This document shows positions 11,897 through 23,428 of a stretch of 64,000 nt of DNA, in pieces. The stretch is from Clitoria ternatea. Lineage: Eukaryota > Streptophyta > Magnoliopsida > Fabales > Fabaceae. The stretch's first letter is position 1, and every line of letters starts with the position of its first letter. Position numbers and translations under genes: made by a program. The DNA is taken from NCBI GenBank assembly GCA_037962975.1, contig CM075669.1, forward strand, positions 108,144,501-108,208,500, written 5' to 3'. Below the pieces are notes generated by a model that saw nothing but the letters and a program-made list of their open reading frames with translations, searched no databases and was not told where the DNA came from.

Positions 11897-13712
11897 TAAT
11901 CGATTAGGCCTCAAGCTGTAATTGATTACACTTTGAATTCTTCAGTGTAATTCATCTCGTAATCGATTGAGCTTGTCCATGTAATCAATTAGCTTGAAGA
12001 TAGAACTTGGCTAATCGATTGTGTATGCCTTGTAATCGATTATAAGTTATACCTGATGCATTTAATTCTGTTACGCAGTATGGTAATCGATTGTGACTTG
12101 TTTTGCAATCGATTTTGAAGCAAACAGAGACTTGGTAATCGATTGTGGCTTGGTTGCAATCGATTAGTAACTACACAGTGTTAGGAATCCTATTAGGGTC
12201 AGGCGGCGGAAACACAAAGGATTCCCAAGAAAGAATTGCAAACACGTATGTCTCAAAGCATTATGCTAAATTAAAATTTTAATTAGGGTTTACCTCTTGT
12301 AGACGCAGAACAAGATCCTCAATCGAAGCAATTGTAGCTTTGCCCTTAGGAGTCCACACGAGCACTCCCACCAGAAAACTAACGATCCGAATGCTAGTAC
12401 GGAATTTTAGTGTAATCTAATTTCTGAGCAGCAGCCTATGAGCATCTCATGCTCTATATATAGGCCTAGGTCTTGACCTGAGCTCTCATTAAACATTGGG
12501 CTCCTGACTCATTCTAAATAAGTTAGGCCCAAATAGTTTTATTTTCAGTCCAACTAAAATAAAACTATCCTTTGGTGGGCTTACACTATGTGTGTGACCC
12601 TATAGGTAAAATATTCGGTTATATTAATAATAAACTATTTTATTATTAATATAAAATAAGAGCGGTATCTAGCAATACATCATTATGTCCGAATATTATT
12701 TATCATCGACATGACCTATAAGTGATAATTATTTTATATATCTATTCCTTTTGTCACGATATCTAATTGGGCCCAAGGCATGGTCATCGTCATCCTTGTA
12801 TGGCCCAATTCATTTTACTTGATACCAGAGTAGACTTTATAGAATAAATATCTAATATTTATTCGTCCTAGCATGGCCATGCATTTCATTAGTCTCACTC
12901 CATCAAGTGGCCCATAGATATCACTCCTGTCACATAGGAGAGACAAATTCCATCTACATCACTCACATCCCTCTACATAATTTATCTATTGCCTAATCAC
13001 AATCTTTATGGTCATCTTATTACAGATAATGTTTGATTGTATTAAAACAATAAACTCCTTATGTAGGAATCGTAGTGACTTCAGGTCGAAGGACTACATA
13101 CCATTATCACATTGAGAACCGTTTATGACACTCATGTAACGATCCATGCAACATTCTCATGGTGGGTCTGTTCAGTACAACATTACTCTTAATGTGTACC
13201 CGTGTAAAGACTTGATATCATATATCCATGATTTGTGAGATCAAATCATCAGTACATTCACACACTAATCTTAATGTATTTACATGTCCCCATGTAAATA
13301 CTTGATTAGGGACGTTTTAGGAATAATTCTCATATGACCTATTATTCCAGGATAAATAGCATTTGTCTAAAACTGAAAATACTAATTTTATTAATAAGTT
13401 AAAATTGATACATTAATAGCTCGTAGTGTATACACCAACACACAGAACTTAGGTAATCAATTGGGTCTACCCTGTAGTCGATTAGGCATTGTACCTGATG
13501 AATTTTATCCTTTTTCCCAGTTTCGTAATCAATTGGCCTTCTTGTTATAGTCGATTATGTAACAAACAGAGGCTTGCTAATCAATTAGATGACTTGATGC
13601 AATCGATTAGTATTTGTTCCAGAGTCTCTGTAATTGAATTGATTCCTTGTAGCAATCGATTGTATGCCAAACAGAAGTTGTATAATCGATTAGTTGCCTA
13701 GTACTAATCGCT
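11897..13712. repeat. TAATCGATTA palindrome array in the 3' LTR U3 (interrupted)
   Basis: TAATCGATTA and near variants (TAATCGATTG, TAATCAATT, CAATCGATTA) recur every ~20-45 bases from 11897 to 12165 and, beyond the solo LTR, from about 13452 to 13710. The inner edge is 120 bases from the TATA box at 11772-11777, as in the other LTR. Confidence 0.85.
12179..13440 (-). mobile_element. Solo LTR (family B) inside the copia U3
   Basis: A 1262-bp TGTTAGGAATCC..CCAACA unit flanked by a perfect CACAG duplication (12174-12178, 13441-13445) with no internal element. It is very similar to 16033-17295 and more distantly to the family A LTRs at 3131-4402 and 9999-11273 (shared hairpin, shared 'CTCCATCAAGTGGCC' and 'GGTGGGTCTGT' blocks). 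Strand is given by analogy with family A. Confidence 0.9.
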
Positions 13713-13862
13713 TAGGCTTCGAGTCTGATGCTCATCTTTGTTGATTCTTCTCTGTTTTCATTCTTGTAAAGACTCTTGATGAATTTTGTACTCTTTGTCA
13801 TGATTCCTCAATTGCTTTGTCATTATCAAAATCATACAACCTGAAATACTTATTTAAACACA

Positions 13863-14130
13863 CTCTCCCCTTTTTGATGATGACAAACAATGTTCATCTC
13901 ATGAGGGTGTTAGTGCAAATAAATTTTCTCCCCTTTTCTCAAGGAGTTTATGCCTAGCTTTAAGAAACATGAAGGTAATCATTCGTTAATCATGAACTTG
14001 TTATTTTAATCATATTGTTTTACCATATATTTTTGATTAACACTTGTTGTTTTGATTAGCGTTTGATTTTAGGCCATTTTGTATTCACCCTTATTATTCT
14101 CATGATGAACCTTTATTCTTCTCCCCCTTT
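13863..14130 (-). promoter_or_regulatory. Several polypurine tracts before the 3' LTR
   Basis: The minus strand has AAAAAGGGGAGAG directly against the LTR at 13863-13876, with further purine tracts near 13932-13944 (AAAAGGGGAGAAAA) and 14112-14126 (AAAGGGGGAGAAG). Repeated polypurine tracts before the 3' LTR are described for Sireviruses; only the first is positioned to prime this LTR. Confidence 0.7.
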
Positions 14131-14269
14131 GTTATCATAAAAAACAAATAAAGCAATATAAAATAGATAAGTGAAGGGAAAATTCATTCATACATTTAAG
14201 GAGAAGTACAAAAGAGAAAGTGCAGAAAATGGAAAGTGCAGAATATTAAAAGTGCAGAATACAACCAAA

Positions 14270-15388
14270 CCAAGAAAATATAATTATCAAGATGAAAGAA
14301 ATGCATTTCAGAAACTTTGTTTGAGAGCTCCTCATAGCGTTGCTCCATAAGCTCAAAATGCTATTGCTTGGTCATTTGGAACTGTTGAAGAGTGTTATCA
14401 ATTCTTTCAAAGCGCTGATCGAGATAAGCATAGAGGGACGTGAATGGGTCAGCCGGAGTAGATGATTCACCTTGGGGTACAGGAGTAGGATCAGCAACGG
14501 GAGAAGCAACATGGTCTTCTTTGAATGGACTGCTCCCATGGATTCGATCGCTCTTGAAGATTCATCGTCCTCCAACATTGACCATGCCCATCTTGGTGAG
14601 ATGGTGAGTGCCAATACAGGCTTGGGAAGATACTTTCTTAAGTAGTTCACCGGTAAGGTCTACCCCATATGCTTTGAAAATTTTTGTGAGAAGGATGGTA
14701 TAAGGAAGCTTGTGTTGTTCCTTGGCCTTGAGCATGTGGAGCTTGAGTAGTTGAATCCAATTTATTTCTTTTGATTTAAGATGGCCTATATCAAAAGGAC
14801 GTCATCTTCTTCAACCAGTGTATAATTTCCACCACAAGGAACAAGGAGTTTGAGTAAGAAAAAATGAAGGAGATGGTTGTTGAGAGTTAGATGGCCTACT
14901 AGTTTATAATTACTGAGGGGACGGTTGGCCTTCCAAAGGGCTTGACGAGCAGAGATGGCATTGAAGTCCCATTCATCTTCTAGGTACCCACCGTCAAATT
15001 CAGCAGTTGAGAGAGGGAGTTGAGTGATTTCCGCAAGTTGCTCATTAGTTATCTTAAGAGTCACATTTTTGACTCTTGCTTTAAGGATGCCCTCCACAAG
15101 TTTGAGATTGCCGAAGAAAACTCGCATGAGTTCTGGGTAGTAATATTCTTCCTTGAGAGTGAGGAAGGGAAGAAGGTTGTAATGGTGAAGGAGTTAGGTG
15201 AAAGTGAAGCTTGGGTTCTCAAAGACTTCGGTATTGATGTAATAAGGGGAGATAATATCTTTTTTGAAAAACTTCTTGATGAAGTTTTGAAGGTCTCTTG
15301 GATTAGTGAAAAATCTTGAAAAATCTAGGGGGTTGTTGGCTTGGGCAGCAGAGGACCTAGCTTTCTTCACTGTTCTAGAGGAAGACAT
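14270..15388 (-). pseudogene. Accessory ORF3 of the copia element, plant transposon protein-like
   Basis: Starts at the ATG ending at 15388 (MSSSRTVKKARSS). The reading frame runs to about 14786 with one internal TAA (15194-15196). It then needs a frameshift near 14775 to continue through 'MLKAKEQHKLPYTILLTKIF' and 'DPFTSLYAYLDQRFERID' to a glutamine-rich coiled-coil-like tail near 14300. Blocks such as 'DLQNFIKKFF', 'YYPELMRVFFGNL' and 'LKITNEQLAEITQLPLS' resemble the putative plant transposon protein domain (PF20167, from memory). It is downstream of pol, the env position in Sireviruses, but I see no signal peptide or membrane segment, so I do not call it an envelope protein. Function unknown. 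Confidence 0.65.
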
Positions 15389-15496
15389 GGTGAGAAAATT
15401 AGAAAAAGAAGAAGAGAAATAGAAGAGTTAGAGAGTTTTGAGAGATTAAGGAAGGAGAAGTATTGAAGGTGTAAGATAGAAGTGGTGAAGGAGGGG

Positions 15497-15504
15497 TTTA
15501 TATA
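15497..15504 (-). promoter_or_regulatory. TATA box upstream of ORF3
   Basis: The minus strand reads CCTATATAAACCCC about 110 bases before the ORF3 ATG, followed by a C/T-rich leader that looks like a plant 5' UTR. This suggests an internal promoter separate from the LTR. It is inferred from sequence only. Confidence 0.55.
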
Positions 15505-15616
15505 GGATTTAGGAGGGGTTTAGGGGGTGAGGATCAGAGTTAATGAAGGGTTAGGATTGATTGGGAATGGTTGCACTCGGATTAAGCATTTATTACTGCA
15601 ATTCTGGTGCACTTGC

Positions 15617-15916
15617 TAATCGATTATGCTCATAGGCTAATCAATTAGGATATGTTTTCTGGGGAATGTAAAACATTTTCAAACTGAATAATTGATTGTG
15701 TAATCGATTGCATTAAAAATAGAAACTTTGCAATCAATTAGGAAGAGTGTCTAATTGATTAGTTGGAAAATAGAACGTCACTAATCGATTTGGCGAAGAC
15801 ACTAATCGATTAGCTAGAACACAGAGACTCACTAAACGACTATATGAAGCTATCTAATCGATTATGCTCAAGATAGAACGATGCTAATCAATTATCTGAG
15901 GCCATGTAATCGATTA
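15617..15916. repeat. Second TAATCGATTA array, upstream of the ORF3 promoter
   Basis: Perfect copies at 15617, 15803, 15855 and 15907, with variants (TAATCAATTA, TAATTGATTA, TAATCGATTG) between them. The inner edge lies 113 bases from the TATA box at 15497-15504, almost the same distance as in the LTRs (120). Confidence 0.85.
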
Positions 15917-16032
15917 TGACAACCCATAAATGCTTAAAACTCATGTTTTTCAATCAAAAAGCATCAAAGGCTCAATTTTCATGGAATAGATCATGCTTAT
16001 TTCATCAATAAATCAATATTCACTCACCAAAC

Positions 16033-17295
16033 TGTTAGGGAATCCTATTACGGTCAGGCAGCGGAAACACAAAGGATTCCCAAGAAAGAATTGCAAACAC
16101 GTATGTCTTAAAGCATTATGATAAATTAAAATTTTAATTAGGGTTTACCTCTTGTAGGCGCAGAACAAGATCCTCGATCGAAGCAATTGTAGCTTCGCCC
16201 TTAGGAGTCCACACGAGCACTCCTACCAGAAAACTAATGATCCGAATGCTAGTACGGAATTTTAGTGTAATCTAATTTCTGAGCAGCAGCCTATGAGCAT
16301 CTCATGCTCTATATATAGGCTTAGGTCTTGACCTGAGCTCTCATTAAACATTGGGCTCCTGACTCATTCTAAATGAGTTAGGCCCAAATAGTTTTATTTT
16401 CAGTCCAACTAAAATAAAACTATCCTCAGGTGGGCTTACTCTATGTGTGTGACCCTATAGGTAAAATATTCGGTTATATTAATAATAAACTATTTTATTA
16501 TTAATATAAAATAAGAGCGGTATCTAGCAATACATCATTATGTCCGAATATTATTTATCATCGACATGACCTATAAATGATAATTATTTTATATATCTAT
16601 TTCTTTTGTCACGATATCTAATTGGGCCCAAGGCATGGTCGTCGTCATCCTTGTATGGCCCAATTCATTTTACTTGATACCAGAGTAGACGTTATAGAAT
16701 AAATATCTAATATTTATTCGTCCTAGCATGGCCATGCATTTCATTAGTCTCACTCCATCAAGTGGCCCATAGATATCACTCCTGTCACATAGGAGAGACA
16801 AATTCCATCTACATCATTCATATCCCTCTGCATAATTTATCTATTGCCTAATCACAATCTTTATGGTCATCTTATTACAGATAACGTTTGATTGTATTAA
16901 AATAATAAACTCCTTATGTAGGAATCGTAGTGACTTCAGGTTGAAGGACTACATACCATTATCACATTGAGAACCGTTTATGACACTCATGTAACGATCC
17001 ATGCAACGTTCTCATGGTGGGTCTGTCCAGTACAACATTACTCTTAATGTGTACCCGTGTAAAGACTTGATATCATATATCCATGATTTGTGAGATCAAA
17101 TCATCAGTACATTCACACACTAATCTTAATGTATTTACATGTCCCCATGTAAATACTTGATTAGGGACGTTTTAGGATTAATTCTCATATGACCTATTAT
17201 TCCAGGATAAATAGCGTTTGTCTAAAACTGAAAATACTAATTTTATGAATAAGTTAAAATTGATACATTAATAGCTCGTAGTGCATACACCAACA
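16033..17295 (-). mobile_element. Solo LTR (family B) between pol and ORF3
   Basis: A 1263-bp LTR nearly identical to 12179-13440, flanked by a perfect CAAAC duplication (16028-16032, 17296-17300). Joining the flanks restores the copia post-pol region. It contains the same 16-bp hairpin (16474-16489 with 16494-16509). Confidence 0.92.
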
Positions 17296-17383
17296 CAAAC
17301 ACATTGTGAGTCAAAAGAGTTCATCAATATTAAGCAGAATTGGAAACGTCTAGTATGCCTAATTCTCTTCTTATATTAATGAA

Positions 17384-19062
17384 TTATTCCTTTGCAAGAG
17401 GTTTTATGAATATATCAGCTAATTGCTTAGAGGTTTCAACATGTTCAAGTATATAATCACCCTTTAATACATGATCTCTAATGAAATGGTGTCTTATCTT
17501 TATATGTTTGGTCCTTGAGTGCATGACAGGATTCTTTGAAATATTAATGGCACTAGTATTGTCACATTTAAGAGGCACATGGTTTAATATAACACCAAAG
17601 TCAAGAAGTTATGGCCTCATCCAAAGGATTTAAGCACAGTAACTTCCAGTTGTAACATATTTTGCCTCAGCTATTGATAATGCAACACTTACTTGTTTCT
17701 TGCTATGCCAAGAAACAAGAGAGCTACCAAGCAAATGACATGTACCACTAGTGCTTTTCCTATCAAGTTTACATCCAGTAAAATCAACATCAAAATATCC
17801 TATAAGAGTATATTCAACACCTTTAGGATACCAAAGACCTATATTTAGAGTTCCAACAAGATATTTCATTATTCGTTTCACAGCACTTAGGTGAGATTCT
17901 TTTGGACATGCTTGATATTTTACACATATACAAACTGCAAATATTATATCCGGTCTACTTGCAGTGAGATATAGTAAGGATCCAATCATACCTCGATATT
18001 TGGTAATTTCCACATCTTTACCTTTCTCGTCTTTGTCCAAGTAGCATGATGTGCTCATAGGTGTAGCAATTTCGTTTGCCTTGTCCATGTTGAACTTCTT
18101 AAGCAACTCTTTGCAATATTTGGATTGGCTAATAAATGTTCCTTCTCTTGTTTGCTTGATTTGAAGTCCAAGGAAGAAGGTGTGCTCTTTCTATCAAGTT
18201 TACAACCAGCAAAGTCAGAATCAGAATATCCTAAAAGATTACATTCAACGTCTTTGGGATACCATAAACCAACATTTTGAGTACCCACAAGGTATTTCAA
18301 AATTCTTTTTACAGCAGTGAGATATGATTCTTTAGGATATGCTTGATATCTAGCACACATGCATACAACAAACATAATATCAGGCCTACTAGTTGTCAAG
18401 TAAAGTAAGGAGCCAATCATACCTCGATATTTGGTTATTTCAACGTCCTTACCCTTCTCATTTTTGTCTAAATAGCAAGATTTACTCATGGGTGTAGCCA
18501 TTTCGTTTGCCCTGTCTATTTCAAATTTTTTGAGTAGTTCTTTACAATATTTTGTTCGACTAATGAAAGTCCCTTCATTTGTTTGTTTGATTTGTAATCC
18601 AAGGAAAAATTGAGTTCTCCCATCATGGACATTTCAAATTCATTTTGCATGATTTTGGCAAACTCTTGACAAAAATCTCGTTAGTAGCACCAAATATTAT
18701 GTAATCAACATAAACTTGTATCAAAAAAATGTCATTGTTTTTGCATTTTATAAACAAAGTAGTATCAACCTTTCCTCTTTCAAAATTGTTTTCTAGGAGA
18801 AATTTACTAAGTCTTTCATACCAAGCTCTTGGAGCTTGTTTCAAACCATATAAGGCCTTTCTCAATTTAAAACCATGATTTGGAAATTTATGATTTTCTA
18901 AACCGGGAGGTTGATCTACATAAACTTCTTCTTGAATATAACCGTTTAGAAAATCGCTTTTGACATCCATTTGATAAAGCTTAAAGTACATACAACAAGC
19001 AAAAGCTAGTAATAATCTTATGGCTTCCAACCTAGCTACGGGAGCATATGTTTCTTCATAAT
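17384..19062 (-). pseudogene. copia reverse transcriptase and RNase H with internal duplication
   Basis: On the minus strand 19030-18623 gives RT blocks 'YQMDVKSDFLNGYIQEEVYV' and 'ALYGLKQAPRAWYERL', and the catalytic box as YVDY (near 18703-18714) instead of YVDD, so the second Asp is lost. RNase H follows: 'YRGMIGSLLYLT', 'CKLDRKST', 'SWHSKKQ', then at 17578-17384 'DNTSAINISKNPV', 'HIKIRHHFIRDHV' and 'QLADIFIKPL'. The segment from FFLGLQIK to CKLDRKST occurs twice in a row. Frames change between blocks, so the polypeptide is not continuous. Confidence 0.9.
17755..18612 (-). repeat. 431-bp tandem duplication inside RT-RNase H
   Basis: Two head-to-tail copies (about 18612-18184 and 18183-17755) share order and content; the anchor CCTCGATATTTGGT is at 17991 and 18422, a period of 431. 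The copies differ at many codons (for example TASRPDIIFAVC against TTSRPDIMFVVC). Confidence 0.88.
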
Positions 19063-20427
19063 CTATTCTTCTTCTTGATTATACCCCTTAGCAACTAATC
19101 TAGCTTTATTTCTAGTGATTATACCATTTTCATCTAATTTGTTCCTAAAAACCCATTTAGTACCTATTATTTGATGATCATTGGGTCTTGGCACTAATTC
19201 CCAAACTTGATTTCTTTCAAATTGATTTAGTTCTTCTTGCATAGCCAACATCCAATGCTCATCAATAATAGCCTCATCAATGGTTTTAGGTTCAATTTGA
19301 GAGACAAAAGCTAAATGATTGCAAGTATTAAAAGAGCGATGGGTGCTTATACCTTTTGTGATATCACCTATGATGTTATCCAAAGGATGGTCTTTTGAGA
19401 TGATCCATTCCTTTTGTTGAGTTCCCACTTCTTGTGTTGTGTCCTTGTCTTTGATATCTTCTTCTTTATCATCCAATGTTAATTCTTGGAAGGTACCTAC
19501 AATGTCATCAACATCTTCCTTCCTCAGGGAGTTATGGCCATTTTCATCAAATTTCACATGAATTGATTCCTCAATAGTGTTAGTTTGTTTGTTAAAGACT
19601 CGATATGATTTACTAAATGATGAATATCCTAGAAAGATTGCCTCATCAGATTTTGCATCAAACTTTCCTAGATTATCCTTTCCATTGTTGAGGACAAAAC
19701 ATTTGCATCCAAAAGTATAAAAATAAGAAATATTGGGTTTTCTTCCCTTGTAAAGTTCATAGGGGGTTTTCTTTAGAGTAGGCCTTATTAAACATCTATT
19801 CATAACATGACACGTGGTATTTACCGCATCAGCCCAAAAATATTTCATGATGTTATTTTCATTTAACATGGTTCTTGCAAGCTCCACTAAAGATCTATTT
19901 TTCCTTTCAACCACTCCATTTTGTTGTGGAGTTCTAGGAGCTAAAAAATTGTGATTGATACCATGTTTTTCGCAAAACTTTTCAAAGGATTGGTTTTTAA
20001 ATTCTCCCCCATGATCGGTTCTTATGGATACAATTTTTGAATTTTGCTCGTTTTGGATAATCTTGGCTAGTTTCTTGAATGCATGATATCCTTCATTTTT
20101 ATGAGCAAGAAACAAGGTCCATGTATATCTTTAATGGTCATCTATAATCACTAGACCATAGTAATTACCACCAAGGCTTTTGATTTTAGAAGGTCTAAAT
20201 AGATCCATGTGCAAAAGTTGTAAAGGCCTTTGAGTGGAAACAATGTTTTTAGCTTGAAAGGATGCCTTTACTTGTTTTCCCTTTTGACATGCATCACAAA
20301 ATTTGTTTTCAAATTTGAGCTTTGGTAAACCAATTACTAATTCTTTAGAAATAAGTTTGTTCAAATAGTCTACATGTATATGAGCTATTCTTCTATGCCA
20401 TAACCAAGTTTCATCCTCTCTAGTCAT
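19063..20427 (-). pseudogene. copia GAG-pre-integrase and integrase
   Basis: 20427-20131 carries the zinc-binding region (HRRIAHIHVDYL, 'CDACQKGKQ') and the start of the core with 'LLHMDLFRPS' (first Asp). A stop near 20128 interrupts 'VIIDDH'. 20115-19063 continues in the same frame with 'RTDHGGEF' (second Asp), 'PQQNGVVERKNRSL' (catalytic Glu), the GYS..SKSYRVFN C-terminal block and the entry to RT ('GTKWVFRNKLDENG'). All three catalytic residues are present; only the stops and the later frame change spoil it. Confidence 0.9.
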
Positions 20428-20433
20428 GAAACA

Positions 20434-20787
20434 CTACACATCATTTGAGGACAAACTATCAACATCAATTATGTAAATGTTATCAATTCTTTTACCAACA
20501 AACTTGACTTCCTTGTTTAGCTTATGTTCAATTATACAACAATTTGATTCAAATAATACTCTATATCCTTTATCACATAATTGACTAATGCTAAGCAAGT
20601 TGTGTTTGAGGCCTTCAACATACGATACATCACTGATTGAAGTAGAGGAATTCTTACCAATGTTTCCAATGCCTAGTATTCTTCCTTTGGTGTTATCCCC
20701 ATACGTGACGTTTCCTTTTCTCTTGGGAGTGAATGTTGTGAATTTTCTTATATCTCCCGTCATGTGCTTTGAACACCCACTATCCAA
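20434..20787 (-). pseudogene. copia aspartic protease
   Basis: Begins at 'MDSGCSKHMTGD', the DSG active-site triad of copia protease, and runs through 'YGDNTKGRILGIG' and 'YVEGLKHNLLSISQLC'. The frame differs from gag upstream, so a 1-nt frameshift lies between 20790 and 20840; a stop at 20434 separates it from the integrase block. Confidence 0.88.
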
Positions 20788-20833
20788 ATACCAATAGGTG
20801 TTGCTTGCCTTAAAGCATACCTACAAAACAAAA

Positions 20834-22486
20834 TTAGTTTAGAGAACTTGGAACCCATTTTATGTTGGGTCCTTTTTGGTTAACTTGTGGTAATGTCCCT
20901 TTGGGAACCCACACCTTTCTTATCACTTTTGGTCCAAGTTTTCTAACATAGAAATTTAGAGCATCATGTCCTTTGACACCACAATGATTACATTTAGAAA
21001 ATGGTGATGATGATCTTTTAGCTGGTACAAAGAAGTTTTTGTAATGCTTTTCTTTCTTGATAGTGTTATATCCTAATCCCATTTTGTCAAACATGCATCT
21101 TTGACTTCCAAGTAATACATTTAGATTATCTCTACCATTAGTAAACCTCTCTAAGGTTTTGTTTAAGTCTAGGACTTTCTTTTCTAGGTCAACACATTTC
21201 TTGAAGTATTCACATGATCTTGAGCAAGTTTATTTTTCAACAATTTTCTTTTTCAAAGACTCATTTTCTTTTACTTGCTGAAGTAGATGTGTCTCTAGAG
21301 TTTCCATTGTTTTTCTAGACAATTTATATTTACTAGAAAGCTTAACAAATTTTTCATGCAATTCATCAAAAGCATCAAGCAATTCTTCTTTATCTAAGTC
21401 ATGGAGACTTACCTCATCTTCCTCTTCAAAGTGGTTGGCCATTAAGCAAAGATTTGCTTCTTCATTGTCTGAATCATCGGAGCTACTTACATCATTTTCA
21501 TCCCAAGCGATGTAAGCTCTTCTTCTTCCTCCTTTCTTTTTGCTTTTCTTCTTGAGGTTTGGGTAATCAACTTTGAAGTGCCCTTCCTTGCCACATTCAA
21601 AACAATTGGGTGAGGAAGAATTTTCTTTAGGGATAGGTTTCTTACCTTGAATTTTGAAGCTCTTTTAGAAGCGTTTGTTTCTCATAAATTTTCTAAACCG
21701 CTTCACAAATAGTCCAAACTCTTCTTATTTGTCAACCTCACTACATGATTCTGCTTCATGTATAGAAGTGGCCTTGAGAGCTAGGCCTTTCTTCTTGGAG
21801 GATTTTTCTTCTTCCTCTGCTAGCTTTAAATCCCTTAGTTCTTGTTCTTGCTCTTGTAGCTTTCCAAATAGTGTAGCAAGAGACATTTCGTTGATGCTTG
21901 GGGATTGTTTAATGGCAGTGACAAGAGGTTACCATTCCCTGATAAGACTTTTCAACACTTTATGCACAAGTTCTTTTTTAGTATAAACTTTGCCAAGAGT
22001 AATAAGATGATTAATTAAAAGGGTAAATCTCTTTTGCATCTCTACAATGGTTTCCCCGGAATTTATCCTGAAGCTCTCATATTGACTAGTCAAGGTACTA
22101 ATCTTAGAGTCTTTAACATCACTACTACCTTCATGGGTTACTTGTAAGGTATCCCACATTTCTTTGGCGGATTGACAAGTCATTATTTTAAAAAATTCAT
22201 CAGGACCTAATGCAATAGTAATGAGAATTTTAGCCTTATGATTGTACTGTACTTTCTTCTCTTCATCACTTGTCCAATCTTCCATGGGTTTCTTAATATT
22301 TTTACCATTAACAATATGCATGGGTATGAAAGGACCATTTTCAATGGCATTCCAGATTCTTAAGTCGATTGATTGAACAAAAATTTTCATTCTTTCCTTC
22401 CAAAACGCATATCCTTCCCCATTGAAAGCGGGAGGTCTATTTGTGGCACCACCCTCGGGAAAAAGATTTAGAGAATTTGAGGCCAT
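20834..22486 (-). pseudogene. copia gag (UBN2-type) with coiled-coil extension
   Basis: Start at 22486 (MASNSLNLFPEGG), 40 bases inside the PBS. 22486-21929 is the gag core ('RPPAFNGEGYAFWKERM', 'LTSQYESFRINSGETI'). The same frame continues to 20834 with in-frame stops near 21929, 21720 and 21230. The later part has a knuckle CFECGKEGHFKVDY where the last Cys is replaced, an acidic stretch, a heptad-rich coiled coil (about 21440-21230) and a second degenerate knuckle (CNHCGVKGHDALNF). The long C-terminal gag extension fits Sirevirus-type gag. Confidence 0.85.
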
Positions 22487-22525
22487 TGTTCTCTTGAAGC
22501 TGTTAAGCTTGATCTACAAGAGTCA

Positions 22526-22538
22526 AGCTCTGATACCA
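22526..22538 (-). promoter_or_regulatory. Primer binding site of large copia
   Basis: The plus strand AGCTCTGATACCA is the complement of TGGTATCAGAGCT, a near-perfect initiator-Met tRNA match, two bases from the LTR end at 22541. It fixes the element orientation as minus. Confidence 0.9.
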
Positions 22539-23303
22539 TTTGTTATTCAAGTGGCCTCAATACTTAAGAAGGGGGGTGAATTGAGTTTTTAAAAATTTAC
22601 TTGGAATGCCTTTGAACTTAGTTCTTTTATCACAAGTTCAAGGTTTATGCAAGAGAAGGCAAGTTTAGTACAAGAAACAATGCAATACAAGAGGTAAATG
22701 ATGCTGAAGCAATTTATCGAGCACTTGGTGTGCAACACTTTAAAGCAACTAGTTCAAGCAAGCTCAAGTAGGTAAATCACAATCAATCAACAACAAACCA
22801 ATCAAATGCAATGTATGAATGTAAAAGAGTAAGGGAGAAGAGCTTGCAAACCAATTTAACGAGTTCCACCACCCCGCTGTACGTCTCGCCTTCAAGCAAC
22901 CCACTTGAAGGATTTCCAGTATTGAGAATTTGACATTACAAGCTTTGAGTAATTGCAGCTTTCTAGTGTACCACACTCAAGAACTCAATCCTCACAAGCA
23001 AAGGGTAACCCACCCAATCTCACAATCTCTCAATAACCCAAAGGTTGAACCCCAACCTTTGTGACCACTCAACCTAGAGTGAAAATCTTGGTGTTTGGTG
23101 ATGATGTTTACAAGATATATACTCTCAATAGAGTGAATAGGAAATTGAAGGCTTACATAATTTCTAACTCTTAATAAGAGAAGATATACAAATTCTAGCT
23201 CAAGGATTTTAGAATATACAAGGAAATGAACTCACTAATCACAAATGCAACTAAAGATTGATTGCTTCTTGTTCCCTATTGTTGTGCTTGAGTTTGACAT
23301 GCA

Positions 23304-23309
23304 TTTATA
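23304..23309 (-). promoter_or_regulatory. LTR TATA box
   Basis: The minus strand reads GGCTCTATAAATGC, 120 bases downstream of the inner edge of the palindrome array. The matching box in the 3' LTR is at 11772-11777. Confidence 0.65.
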
Positions 23310-23428
23310 GAGCCTTGATGGAGCTTGGTGGAGTTCCTAGCCGTTGCATATGATGGGTGTCTGAGAGATGTGGAGAAATGAGCTGGTTTCCCACTAAAAA
23401 GCACTTCCCGCTAATTCTGGCATGACTG

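Larger units (their letters stand above)
2858..13862 (-). repeat. 3' LTR of the large copia element, split by two insertions
   Basis: The LTR pieces are 2858-3130, 11274-12178 and 13441-13862. When the insertions and one copy of each target duplication are removed, the remaining ~1.6 kb aligns along its length with 22541-24018: shared 'TTCAAGTGGCCTCAATAC' start, 'GCTTGCAAACCAATTTAACG' at 11312 and 22845, a TATA box (TTTATA on + at 11772-11777), and the TAATCGATTA-rich U3 from 11897 to about 13710. By eye the two LTRs are clearly diverged, with many substitutions and small indels. Confidence 0.85.
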
